64,000 bases of DNA from Candidatus Binatia bacterium (lineage in GTDB: Bacteria > Desulfobacterota > Binatia > UBA12015): positions 124,001 through 188,000 of the forward strand of contig JAQWRY010000075.1 in the NCBI GenBank assembly GCA_029243485.1. The letters run 5' to 3'. The notes under the pieces were generated by a model. That model was not told where the DNA came from, searched no databases, and saw only the letters and a list, made by a program, of their open reading frames with translations. The first letter of the stretch is position 1; each line of letters starts with the position of its first letter. A program made the translations under genes and the position numbers. Shown one piece after another: positions 7,168 to 15,344 of the stretch.

Positions 7168-9522
7168 TCAGGCGCAGATGAGTTCGACGCGCTCGGTCTT
7201 CGGGCGATCGCCGATCTTGACGGTGACGTCCGTCCCGACCCCGACGACCCGCGCTTCCTTGGTCGCAAGATCCACGACGAGCCGAGCGCAAACCGCGACA
7301 TCGACCTGGAACGGCGGACGCGGCCCACAGAACCTCTGGCCCAGAATCGTGAAAGGTGACCCGCCCGCCGCGGTCGCCGGCGAGGGGAACTGCTCCGGAT
7401 CAGGACACGGGTGCTCGGCACGCATGGTATGGACGGCGCCCCATCTCCACCCGGAAGGTTCGCTTCCCAGTTTGTCCACCAGCCATTGCTCGGCCTTGCG
7501 GAAGGCATCGACGATTCCGTCGCGCTGCTCGATGCTGAGTTCAGGCGATCCGAGGACCCGGGCGACAGCCCCCAGCGAAACCTCGCGGCACTGCGCAACC
7601 GAACCGAAACGAGCCTCGGGCAAGAGAGCATCTACGAGGTAGGGCGCGAGCGCGACGTAGAACACGGCGGCCCCCGTCGACGCACTGTCCGCGGAACCAT
7701 TCCAGTCCACCAAGGCCGCACGCACTCGCTCCGTTCCTGCGGCAGCGGCCTGATCGAGCACCGCGCGAATCGCCGGCAACAGAGCGAGCGCGCCGTCGTC
7801 GAGGACGTCCGCCGACAGCGCATCGAGTGCGCCCACACCGGAGGCATTCTGCAACGACGCCGCGAGCCGTTGCGCGCGAAGCGCCACGACGCTCTCGTTC
7901 CCGCCTTCGCCAAGGGCGCCCGTCGCCAGGGCAACGTCTGTCTCAACAGCAGCACTGCGATTCGAGAGAGGCTCGGCCCCCGACCAGCGCGCTTCGGAGA
8001 TCCAACCGCGAAGCGGTAGCGCGGATGCCGAATTGCGTGTGGGCTTCGCCCCACCGAGGATCTTCACGGCGCCGCCCTCGCCGTCGGCGCCCAGGGCATC
8101 CAGCGGCAGCGGGGAACGATCGAGCAACGGTGCCGCCGCGAGAAGATCTTCCCCGTCCTTGGCGCGTGCCATCGCGAGCAAACCGGGCACCGCTGTGCCC
8201 AACGAATTCGCCCCCCAGCAGAGCGCGAGAGCAACCGGCCGCTCGGCCGGCGCGGGACCATCGAGCTGGTCCATCAAATGGGAGAGCAGCGGTCCGTGGC
8301 GGGTCTCCGCGACCTCGAGCTTGATCGTATCGCCATCCCGGACCCGCACGATCTCGCGGCGCCGGCTGAGCTTCTCCCAGCCCGCCTCGGAACGGAACGA
8401 GCCGATCCCGTCGAGTTCCTCCATGACGCAGTCCGCGTCGTCTATCCGGGCACCAGTGACGCCCCAGGCGACATGCTCGTTTCGGCCGGCGAGCAGCCCC
8501 GGCATTCCGACGTGCGCGATACCGACGGCGCGGAAGGCCGGGCAATCGAGGAAGGCCGTGTACATCGGGCTCGGCGACATCAACGGCAGCTCGATCGCCG
8601 CGGTGAGGGCTCCGACACCTCCCGCCCGGGCCCCGCGAAGTGCGGCCACGAACCCACTTGGAACGCCGACGGCTGCGTCGTTCACCAGGTTGATCAGTCT
8701 CGGATCGATGCGGCGCCACAACGCCAGCCGTTCGTCGTTGGTGGGTACGAAATCTACGGGCCGCGAGGAAACGATCCGCGCGCGCTCGACACCGCCGTGG
8801 GCAAGAGCACTCGCGACGAGAAGCTTCTCCGGCCAGGTCGCTGCGGCACAACACCACGCGAGGTAGAGCTCGATCGCAAGCGAGTCCGCGATCGTCCACG
8901 GCTCGATCTCGTACCCGAGCCGCTCGCTCTCCGCAGGCTTCACGATCGCTCGCGCCGCGTTCACGCCGCCGGCGAAGGCAGCCAGGATGTCACGAGCGAT
9001 ACCATCCATTCGCGAGGCGGCAGCGGCCGCACGCCGCGGGATCCCCACGGTGCGAACGAGCGCGTCACGTCGCGCGATCCCCTGCTCCCCGAGCAACTCG
9101 GCCGAGCGACCCGTCGCGATGCGGCGGTAGAAGTCCATCTGCCAGAGCCGGTCCTCGGCCATGCAGAACCCGAGCGCAGCGTACGCATCGCGCTCCGACT
9201 TCGCGTAGACGTGCGGCACTCCGTTCTCGTCGCGCAAGAGGTCCGCGGACGATCCGAGTGCGGCCAGGGTTCGGCGCGTGTGGGTCGGTCCGGTCGAACG
9301 GCGCCGACGGCCGGTCGGCTTCGCCTTGGGCTCTTCGGTCTCCGGCTCGGGCGAATCCGAGACGAGTCCGGGGGTTCCAGTCCAACCGGAGCCGCCGAAT
9401 GGAGAACGCCGGTCCGCATGCTCGTCGGCCTCCTCGGTCGCGACGGTGGTGTCGGTCCAAGGAGCCCCACCGAAACCGCTGCGCGGGGGACCCCTCGGGG
9501 GCTGGCGATCACCGGGATTCAT
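7168..9522 (-). CDS. Penicillin acylase-family Ntn-hydrolase homologue with altered nucleophile motif
   Basis: 784 residues with the family layout: alpha-like segment (DENGVPHVYAKSERDAYAAL near 99, AEDRLWQMDFYRR near 122), then the beta-like segment and C-terminal WRWG and PCPDPEQFPS motifs. In active members the serine beginning the beta chain is followed by Asn and an aromatic (GSN-x-W). Here the aligned serine is Ser289 in VPSGF, at the usual 60-residue spacing to the G-R-N of GRNEHVAWGVT. The Asn, the Trp and the downstream N-D-P-H-like segment are replaced (ALTAAIELPL). No signal peptide is seen: residues 1-85 are Pro/Arg/Glu-rich, whereas family members are normally exported. It may be inactive, unprocessed or repurposed. 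Start ATG at 9522; an in-frame ATG 27 codons upstream is less likely. Confidence 0.75.
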   Translation of the reverse strand: MNPGDRQPPRGPPRSGFGGAPWTDTTVATEEADEHADRRSPFGGSGWTGTPGLVSDSPEPETEEPKAKPTGRRRRSTGPTHTRRTLAALGSSADLLRDENGVPHVYAKSERDAYAALGFCMAEDRLWQMDFYRRIATGRSAELLGEQGIARRDALVRTVGIPRRAAAAASRMDGIARDILAAFAGGVNAARAIVKPAESERLGYEIEPWTIADSLAIELYLAWCCAAATWPEKLLVASALAHGGVERARIVSSRPVDFVPTNDERLALWRRIDPRLINLVNDAAVGVPSGFVAALRGARAGGVGALTAAIELPLMSPSPMYTAFLDCPAFRAVGIAHVGMPGLLAGRNEHVAWGVTGARIDDADCVMEELDGIGSFRSEAGWEKLSRRREIVRVRDGDTIKLEVAETRHGPLLSHLMDQLDGPAPAERPVALALCWGANSLGTAVPGLLAMARAKDGEDLLAAAPLLDRSPLPLDALGADGEGGAVKILGGAKPTRNSASALPLRGWISEARWSGAEPLSNRSAAVETDVALATGALGEGGNESVVALRAQRLAASLQNASGVGALDALSADVLDDGALALLPAIRAVLDQAAAAGTERVRAALVDWNGSADSASTGAAVFYVALAPYLVDALLPEARFGSVAQCREVSLGAVARVLGSPELSIEQRDGIVDAFRKAEQWLVDKLGSEPSGWRWGAVHTMRAEHPCPDPEQFPSPATAAGGSPFTILGQRFCGPRPPFQVDVAVCARLVVDLATKEARVVGVGTDVTVKIGDRPKTERVELICA

Positions 9523-9790
9523 GCGAGCTCGTGTTCTGACTGCACATTGGAAGTGGGTTCCCCTCGTCCCTGGCCTTAGCACTGATCGCGCCAACTTCCC
9601 CAAGCACGTGAGTACAGCAAGCTAGCCACATTGCAGCGCTCTCTCAAACTCTGCGTCGAGATGGGTCCGCACCATCGCTTCGGGACCGGCTCGAACACGG
9701 GTCCGCAGGATTCCGGCAGAGCGCTTCCCCCCCTCCCCGGAAACGAGCTACATTTCGTTCTCCTAGGGGTTGTGGAGAGAGGGGGCTGTG

Positions 9791-10063
9791 ATGCAGCAGG
9801 TGGAACAGGCGCTTCAAAAGGCAAAGGCGATCTTCCGATTCACCGAGGAAGTCGATAGGAGCCTCGCCGAGCAGGGCATCGCCGGGCTATCGGACCTCTT
9901 TGGCCTCTACGCGCAGTTCCGGGACGCTCTGGGACGGTTGGAAACCCGAGAGCTGGACTGGGCGAGCTCCGAGGCAGACCGGCTCTCCAAGTCCCTGAAC
10001 CAGATCTGCACCGAACTCGCCCACTTGAGCGCCCTGAAGGCGTCTCTCGGGGTCCAGCACTGA
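9791..10063 (+). CDS. Small helical protein of unknown function
   Basis: 90-residue acidic, predicted all-helical protein beginning MQQVEQALQKAKAIFRFTEE and ending ALKASLGVQH. I do not recognise a family. A purine-rich GGAGAGAGGGGG tract lies just before the ATG at 9791, a plausible ribosome binding site; an in-frame ATG seven codons upstream would bury it. Regular hydrophobic spacing (LGRLETRELDWASSEADRL) suggests a short coiled coil. It stands alone between the divergent acylase homologue and the convergent sigma gene. Confidence 0.55.
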   Translation: MQQVEQALQKAKAIFRFTEEVDRSLAEQGIAGLSDLFGLYAQFRDALGRLETRELDWASSEADRLSKSLNQICTELAHLSALKASLGVQH

Positions 10064-10458
10064 GAAACTCGGCTGCGACCCCGAAGGCGGTCTACGTGCC
10101 TCCCAGGCACTGACCCGGGTGCCTCCGCTGGAGTACCTCGTGCAACAGTCCGACGACATCGGCACCGAAGCGGGCCGCCGCGGATGCCGTTGCAGAGAGC
10201 ACGAAGTTGCGGAGCGCTGCGGACTCGTGTCGATCAGCCGCGGTCGCGAGCCGCACCGAAGTGTCGTGTTCCTGCCCGCTCCGGTCGGGGCCGCCTCCGG
10301 ACGGAGTACCCGAATGGACGCCTCCGGGTTCGTCGACTAGGAACGAGCCCCAGCGCCCAACGCCCAACGCCCAACACCGCGTCACCGACCGCCGAAACGA
10401 AAACGGGGCGGGCCGCACATGGCGACCCACCCCGCAGAGCTTCGTTCGAAAATTCGTC
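10064..10458. other. Intergenic stretch with a heptamer tandem repeat and the sigma-gene terminator
   Basis: 395 bp between convergent genes. It holds three exact copies of CGCCCAA at 10354-10374 and the minus-strand terminator at 10398-10434. A 112-codon minus-strand open frame crosses it but encodes the terminator hairpin at its N-terminus and has no credible start or similarity, so it is not called. Confidence 0.6.
10398..10434 (-). terminator. Rho-independent terminator of the sigma factor gene
   Basis: Read on the minus strand, a 9-bp stem CGGGGTGGG / CCCGCCCCG (one G-U pair, 13-nt loop) is followed by TTTTCGTTTC. It starts 24 bp past the sigma gene's stop codon. Stem arms on the plus strand are 10404-10412 and 10426-10434. 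Confidence 0.8.
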
Positions 10459-11730
10459 TCAGACTTCGAGAAACGACTCGAGGCCCGCGCTTCCGCAGAG
10501 ATCGCGGAGACGGGTCAGAGCCTTTGCCTCGAGCTGACGAATACGCTCACGGCTGACGCCGTAGCGCACGCCGATCTCTTCGAGGGTCTCGACCTGGTCG
10601 TCATCGAGTCCGAAGCGCAAGCGAATGATCGCCTGCTCCCGATCGGGCAGCTCCGTGAGAACGTCTTCGAGATGACGCGAGAGGTCACCGGCGACGCTAC
10701 GCGCCTCCGGGCGATCGCCCTGCTCGTCGGGAATGACCTCGGCGAGAGTACGATCGTCATCGTGACCGAGCTCCATGTCGAGCGACAGCACGTGCGCAGG
10801 CTCGGCCATCATCTCCAGCTGGTTCTGGTCGATGCCACCCGCCTCGATGATCTCTTCCTTCGAGGGTGCGCGGTGTAGCTTGCTCTCCAGTGCCTGCGAG
10901 AGGCGGCCCACCTTGCGGCGCAGTTCGTGCCAATGGACAGGCGTACGAACAACCGAACGATCGTTGTCGATGGAACGCGCGATGTACTGCCAGATCCACC
11001 AGACGGCGTAAGTGGAGAACTTGATGTCCTTCGCGGGGTCGAACTTCTCGACGGCGCGAAGAAGGCCGAGGGTACCTTCCTGAATCAAATCAGGAAGAGG
11101 AAGCCCGCGGCGGGCGTGCTTGCGAGCGATGGCCGCAACGAGGCGGAGGTTCGCACGGAGCATGGAGTCGCGCGCCGTGCGGTACGCCTCGAGGCGAATA
11201 TCGAGCTCACGGGCGAACTTCGCGACACGCTCACGGGTCAGGCGCAGCTTGCGCAGCTTTGCGGGGCTACGCGCCAGGATACGCGCGCGGTCGACCACGA
11301 GAAGGATCTCGCGCTCGCGGAACTCTTCGGTCGGACGAATGACGCCGCGGCCGCGCTCTGTGAGCGTGACGTTGACGATGCGCGGGTTGCGACGGAGCCA
11401 ACGAACGACAGAGTCACGCGCGCGGCTGATCTCGGTCGTCAGAGTGCGCTCGGCCTCACGATCGAGCAACGGGGTCTTCGCGAGATCCGCGTAGAACCGA
11501 CCGAGCACGTCGAGGTCGCCGATGAGCGGCTCGTCCTTCGCCGCAGGCTTCGCAGTCGTGGTCGCAGCGGCTTTCGTGTTCGACGCCGGGGTCACCGCCT
11601 CGTCTTCGATCTCACCCAAGTCATCGGCCGACAGCGTATTGCTGTTATTCTGAGTGTTACCTTCCTGGCCTTCAGTCCAGTCGGAGCCCTCGGCAGATTC
11701 GTTTTCGTACGTTGCGCTTGCGCTTCGCAT
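10459..11730 (-). CDS. Sigma-70 family RNA polymerase sigma factor (RpoS/RpoD-like, no region 1.1)
   Basis: 423 residues. An acidic, Thr/Ala-rich tail (1-68) precedes region 1.2 (about 72-105), region 2 (187-268: RANLRLVAAIARKHARRGLP, DLIQEGTLGLLRAVEKFD), region 3 (270-330) and region 4 (355-423; helix-turn-helix around TLEEIGVRYGVSRERIRQLE). Core-binding 2.1-2.2 is well conserved. In the -10 recognition helix the usual WWIRQ is WWIWQ (Trp247 for Arg), and Ala251 stands where many primary sigmas have Thr. This looks like a group 1/2 sigma, more likely stationary-phase or alternative than principal, but that is not settled. GGGAG ribosome binding site upstream; monocistronic with its own terminator. 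Confidence 0.88.
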   Translation of the reverse strand: MRSASATYENESAEGSDWTEGQEGNTQNNSNTLSADDLGEIEDEAVTPASNTKAAATTTAKPAAKDEPLIGDLDVLGRFYADLAKTPLLDREAERTLTTEISRARDSVVRWLRRNPRIVNVTLTERGRGVIRPTEEFREREILLVVDRARILARSPAKLRKLRLTRERVAKFARELDIRLEAYRTARDSMLRANLRLVAAIARKHARRGLPLPDLIQEGTLGLLRAVEKFDPAKDIKFSTYAVWWIWQYIARSIDNDRSVVRTPVHWHELRRKVGRLSQALESKLHRAPSKEEIIEAGGIDQNQLEMMAEPAHVLSLDMELGHDDDRTLAEVIPDEQGDRPEARSVAGDLSRHLEDVLTELPDREQAIIRLRFGLDDDQVETLEEIGVRYGVSRERIRQLEAKALTRLRDLCGSAGLESFLEV

Positions 11731-12440
11731 TTGTCTCCCGACCCTTCACATAGCCTCGGCACGTGCCGCAGGGCGGCTCAACCGGGCGAAAGTGCTCTTC
11801 GTCGAACCGATCGGAAACCGGCTCGCGAGGAGTCTATGAAATCTGTTCGATGGAAAAGGAAAGCGAAAACAGGGAACCAGCTGTGCGTTCAGCCACATGA
11901 CCTACGCTCGCGTGCCCGAGATCGCCGTGCCTCTAGGCTTCTTCCTTCGAAGCGGCCCCACACTACCCCAGTTGACTCAGCGTGTCACCAGTTTGATTAC
12001 CGTTTTTGCGTTTTTTTCCTTCATCGTGAAAGACGAGCTTCTGAAGCCACTGATTCAGGGCCCAATCGGCTAATGGCCTGCCTGAGGCCCACTTCCCGCA
12101 AATTCGCACGAATTTAGGCCGAGATTGCACACACGCCCGGGTTTCGCCCTTCACACAGGCCCATTTCACGGGGGCGCCACGGCATGAGCCTTGCGACCCT
12201 TCCAAGCTGCCCCAGAGGACTCGTCCTCGACGGGCCGTTTGTTGCCGGTTTCGGCGGGACTCGTCCCTTCCCGCCCTCCCCTCAACCTCCTCATCGGCGA
12301 CAGGCGGGACGGGCGCAGGGCGCGACCCTGCGCCCGTCCCACCCCCCCAAAAATGCTCGACATCTTGCGACGAGCGCGCCTGGTCGGTACCAAGCGCTTC
12401 TCGTGTGTGATTGCCGGCGGGGCCGGCGGAGGCGTTCAAG
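11731..12440. other. 710-bp gene-poor region upstream of the sigma gene
   Basis: No convincing coding frame. The stretch near 11990-12020 is T-rich and lower in GC than the surroundings. On the plus strand TTGACT at about 11971 with GATTAC 17 bp later resembles a promoter, but no gene starts nearby. The sigma gene's own promoter must lie here. The striking element is the 15-bp perfect inverted repeat at 12306-12340, listed separately. Confidence 0.5.
12306..12340. repeat. Perfect 15-bp inverted repeat with 5-nt loop
   Basis: GGGACGGGCGCAGGG (12306-12320), loop CGCGA, then its exact complement (12326-12340). It is followed on the plus strand by ACCCCCCCAAAAA. No T-tract follows in either direction, so it is not a standard intrinsic terminator. 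It lies about 100 bp upstream of the small gene at 12441. Confidence 0.9.
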
Positions 12441-12662
12441 ATGGCCGACAACAAGCTTAGTAAAACCGCTAGAGCCTCGACGCGAGGCAAAGTCGTCCTC
12501 AAGGCGTGGCACGTTGCCCGCGATTCCGGCAAGTCCGTGAGCCGCGTGAAGCTCGTGAATCACCTCATCGAGGGGAAGCGCATGAGCCGACTCGGCTGGA
12601 TCACCGAAGATGGTGAAGTCCTGCTCGACCATCAGGTCGAGTACCGCCAATCGGCCGAGTAG
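12441..12662 (+). CDS. Small basic protein of unknown function
   Basis: 73 residues, strongly basic N-terminal half (MADNKLSKTARASTRGKVVL) and a compact C-terminal half (GWITEDGEVLLDHQVEYRQ). No family recognised. A GGAGGCG tract 7-13 bases before the ATG supports this start; an in-frame ATG-like start ten codons upstream is weaker. Codon use is like that of its neighbours. It ends 28 bp from the convergent methyltransferase. Basic charge and size would suit nucleic-acid binding, but this is only a guess. Confidence 0.55.
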   Translation: MADNKLSKTARASTRGKVVLKAWHVARDSGKSVSRVKLVNHLIEGKRMSRLGWITEDGEVLLDHQVEYRQSAE

Positions 12663-12689
12663 CCTCTCCCCCTTCCCCGAGTCGTCGGC

Positions 12690-13364
12690 TCACCGCGGGC
12701 GGTAGGCGGCCAGGCGGACTCGTACGCGCGTACCCTCCTCGTCTACGAAGTGAACCCGCTCGTCGATGCACTCGAGCCCGAGTCGATCGAGTTGTTCGTA
12801 GAAGGCGGCCGTGTCGATGCGAAACGCATCGCCGAGGTACAGAACGCCACCCGGCGCCAGCGCCGACACGAGCGCCTCGGCCAGGGCAGAGAACGCCGTG
12901 CGCTCGTACAGGAGCTCCGCGGCGACGACGACGTCGAAGGTTCGCTCGGCAACCGCGCAGGCGACGTCGCCCTCGAGCACCTCCACGGGCACCGAAGCCC
13001 GCTCGCTGCTCGCGCGAACGAAGGCCAGCGCGACCGGGTCACGGTCCACCGCGGTCACCACGGCTCCTGCCTGCGCTGCGCAAAGCGAGATCAGGCCCAG
13101 ACCGCAGCCGACGTCGAGCAGGCTCTTTCCGGCCGGCCTCGCATCTTCCAGCAGCCACTGGGCGACGAGGTGGGAACCGCTCCACACCAGCGCCCAGTAA
13201 GGCGGCTCGAAATCGTCGTCGCATAGAAGCTGGTCCCGGTCGAGCAGCGACTCCAACGACGCCACCGTGAGGAGTTCGACCTCACGACCACCGAGCGAAT
13301 AGGAGGTCACCTCGGTCGGCCAATCGCCGATTCGCGCGGGCGCACGTTTCGAATCAGGAACCAC
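12690..13364 (-). CDS. Class I SAM-dependent methyltransferase, Methyltransf_16 / ETFB-lysine-methyltransferase-like
   Basis: 224 residues from GTG at 13364. The SAM-binding motif I is LLDVGCGLGLISLCAAQAG, preceded by the PPYWALVWSGS segment typical of the NNMT/METTL group that includes ETF-beta lysine methyltransferase. Acidic motif II is AVDRD and a motif post-I is DVVVAAELLYE. The GTG lies inside murJ (11-bp overlap with its last codons), so it is probably translated by coupling to murJ. The substrate is unknown; a protein lysine is a reasonable guess from the subfamily, and an ETF is encoded in the window. Confidence 0.8.
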   Translation of the reverse strand: MVPDSKRAPARIGDWPTEVTSYSLGGREVELLTVASLESLLDRDQLLCDDDFEPPYWALVWSGSHLVAQWLLEDARPAGKSLLDVGCGLGLISLCAAQAGAVVTAVDRDPVALAFVRASSERASVPVEVLEGDVACAVAERTFDVVVAAELLYERTAFSALAEALVSALAPGGVLYLGDAFRIDTAAFYEQLDRLGLECIDERVHFVDEEGTRVRVRLAAYRPR

Positions 13365-15033
13365 CGGACGACCCCCGACGAACCAGGGCGCCGACCCGCG
13401 CGAGGACCGTCGTGATCTCCGTGAGCCCGAGCCGAGCCCCGGCCCACACGAACACCAGGGCCCCCACGGGCAGACAGGCGCCGACCGCAACGGCTCGGCC
13501 CGAAACCGACCCCAGAGGCAGGAGGGCCGCCACCCCTGCGCGCGTCGCCAGGCACGCCAACGCTACGGCGGCCGCCGCGAGCATCGTGCGCAGCAGGACA
13601 CCCCCGAGCCCCACGGCAGGCCCCATCCTCCGGGTGAGGACCACGAACAGAACGAGGAAGTTCAAGAGCGCGACACAGGACGTGACCAGGGCGAGCGCGG
13701 CATGCCCGAAGCCGAAGTGGCGAATCGCCACCCAGTTGAGCGTCGCGTTGACGGCGATCGAGAGACAACTGACCAGCGCCGGCGTCCGGGCGTCCCCGAG
13801 CGCGTAGAACGCCGGGACGAGCACCTTGATGTTCGCGTATCCGGCGAGCCCGATCGAGTACGCGACCAGCGCCTCCGCCGCCATGGCGGTGTCGTGCGAC
13901 CCGAACCGACCGTACTCGTACACGAGGCCGATAACCTGAGGGGCCAGGACCGCCAGGCCTATCGCCGAGGGGATGGTCAGGAGGAATACCAGCCCGAGCG
14001 CGCGCGTCACGGTGTCGTTGAATCCGCGCATGTCGTCGTGCGCAACGCGCCGCGACACGGCCGGAAGGGCCACGACTCCGATGGCGACACCGAACAACCC
14101 GATCGGCAGCTGCGTGAACCGAAACGCAACATTGAGCCAGGACACCGCGCCGTCCCCGAGCGTCGACGCGAAGTTGCTGTTGACCATCACGTTCACCTGC
14201 ACGGCGGCCGCGCCGATGGTCGCGGGCGCCATCAGGGCCAGGACCTTACGAAGGCCCGAATCTCGAAAGGAGAGGACGGGCCGATAGCGGTAGTTCACGC
14301 GATACAGCGACGGCACCTGCACCAACAGCTGCAACGCACCTCCGATCAGCGTGCCAACGGCCATGCCGGTGATCGCCCGCGCCGCCGCCTCGGACGAGAC
14401 GACGCTCCGCCCGCCCGACTCCCAAAGCTCGGACATGTACTCGGGAGCGAGCCACCAGGCCGTCGCGAGACCCGTCACGATCGATCCCAGGTTGAAGAAG
14501 CTCGATGCCGAGGCCGGAACCCCGAATCGCCCCTTCGCGTTCAGCATGCCCATGGCCACGGCGGCGAGCGCGATGAGCAGCAGGAATGGAAAGAGGAGCC
14601 GCGTGAGAAACACCGTGAGCTCTGTCTTGCCCGGCGTGGCGGCAAATCCCGGGGCGATGACGTCGACGAGCTGGGGAGCGCAGAGGATCCCCAGGACCAC
14701 GATGCCGCCGACCACCAGCGCGAGAGCGTGCACCACCAGGTTGGCGAGGCGCCACGCGCTCGCTTCCCCCTCCTTCTCGAGCTTCTGCGAGAACGTGGTG
14801 ACGAACGCCGCAGAGAGTGCGCCCTCTGCGAAGAGGTCTCGGAAGAGATTCGGGATGCGGAAAGCCGTGATGAACGCGTCGAGCTCGCGCCCTGCCCCGA
14901 AGAACCCGGCAAAGACCTGCTCGCGGATTAGCCCCAGAAGCCGACTGGCGAGGACCGCGCCCCCGACGACCGCGCCGGAGCGGGCGAGTCCACGCTCGGA
15001 TGCCCCCTCTTCCGACCCGCTGGGCGTGCTCAT
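13354..15033 (-). CDS. murJ: Lipid II flippase MurJ (MviN family)
   Basis: 559-residue polytopic inner-membrane protein of the MOP superfamily, flipping the peptidoglycan precursor lipid II to the periplasm. The N-terminal signature SRLLGLIREQVFAGFFGAG and RIPNLFRDLFAEGALSAAF are diagnostic, followed by about 14 hydrophobic helices. Length is a little above the E. coli protein because of a 15-residue polar N-terminus. It overlaps the downstream methyltransferase gene and is divergent from tatA across about 70 bp. Confidence 0.95.
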   Translation of the reverse strand: MSTPSGSEEGASERGLARSGAVVGGAVLASRLLGLIREQVFAGFFGAGRELDAFITAFRIPNLFRDLFAEGALSAAFVTTFSQKLEKEGEASAWRLANLVVHALALVVGGIVVLGILCAPQLVDVIAPGFAATPGKTELTVFLTRLLFPFLLLIALAAVAMGMLNAKGRFGVPASASSFFNLGSIVTGLATAWWLAPEYMSELWESGGRSVVSSEAAARAITGMAVGTLIGGALQLLVQVPSLYRVNYRYRPVLSFRDSGLRKVLALMAPATIGAAAVQVNVMVNSNFASTLGDGAVSWLNVAFRFTQLPIGLFGVAIGVVALPAVSRRVAHDDMRGFNDTVTRALGLVFLLTIPSAIGLAVLAPQVIGLVYEYGRFGSHDTAMAAEALVAYSIGLAGYANIKVLVPAFYALGDARTPALVSCLSIAVNATLNWVAIRHFGFGHAALALVTSCVALLNFLVLFVVLTRRMGPAVGLGGVLLRTMLAAAAVALACLATRAGVAALLPLGSVSGRAVAVGACLPVGALVFVWAGARLGLTEITTVLARVGALVRRGSSGGS

Positions 15034-15105
15034 TCAGCACGAGTCCGGTGAGACCGGACCACCCATCGCTTGACAGACCTCCACGCAGCAGATGGTATCG
15101 ACGGC

Positions 15106-15327
15106 ATGTTCGGTCTGGGTGTCCCCGAGCTGATCATCATTCTGGTGGTCGTGCTTCTCATCTTCGGTCCGCGCAAGCTACCGGAGCTCGGTAGCTTCGT
15201 CGGCAAGTCTCTCAAAGACTTCCGCGACGCCCTCGAGACTCGCGGCAACGACGACTCCGAGCCGCCACCGGCCCACGAGACGACCGAAACAAAGCGCGAA
15301 CCCACCGACCACGAACCCCGTACCTGA
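15106..15327 (+). CDS. tatA: Twin-arginine translocase subunit TatA/TatE
   Basis: 73 residues from the ATG at 15106. One N-terminal membrane helix ([17 protein letters not shown]) is followed by the conserved hinge GPRKLPELG, an amphipathic helix ([11 protein letters not shown]) and a short acidic/basic polar tail. This is the pore-forming subunit of the Tat export system for folded proteins. An in-frame ATG 12 codons upstream would add a polar stretch before the helix, atypical for the family. No tatB or tatC is adjacent. Confidence 0.92.
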   Translation: MFGLGVPELIIILVVVLLIFGPRKLPELGSFVGKSLKDFRDALETRGNDDSEPPPAHETTETKREPTDHEPRT

Positions 15328-15344
15328 CGCGGAACCGGTCCGGT

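Noticed and set aside
10092-10430. Minus-strand 112-codon open frame between the small helical protein and the sigma gene
   Set aside because: Its N-terminal part encodes the sigma gene's terminator hairpin, no proper start with ribosome binding site exists further in, and it has no recognisable similarity.
11963-12532. Long minus-strand open frame across the gene-poor region
   Set aside because: Cys/Gly/Arg-rich shadow translation covering the perfect inverted repeat and the opposite-strand small gene; no start signal or similarity.
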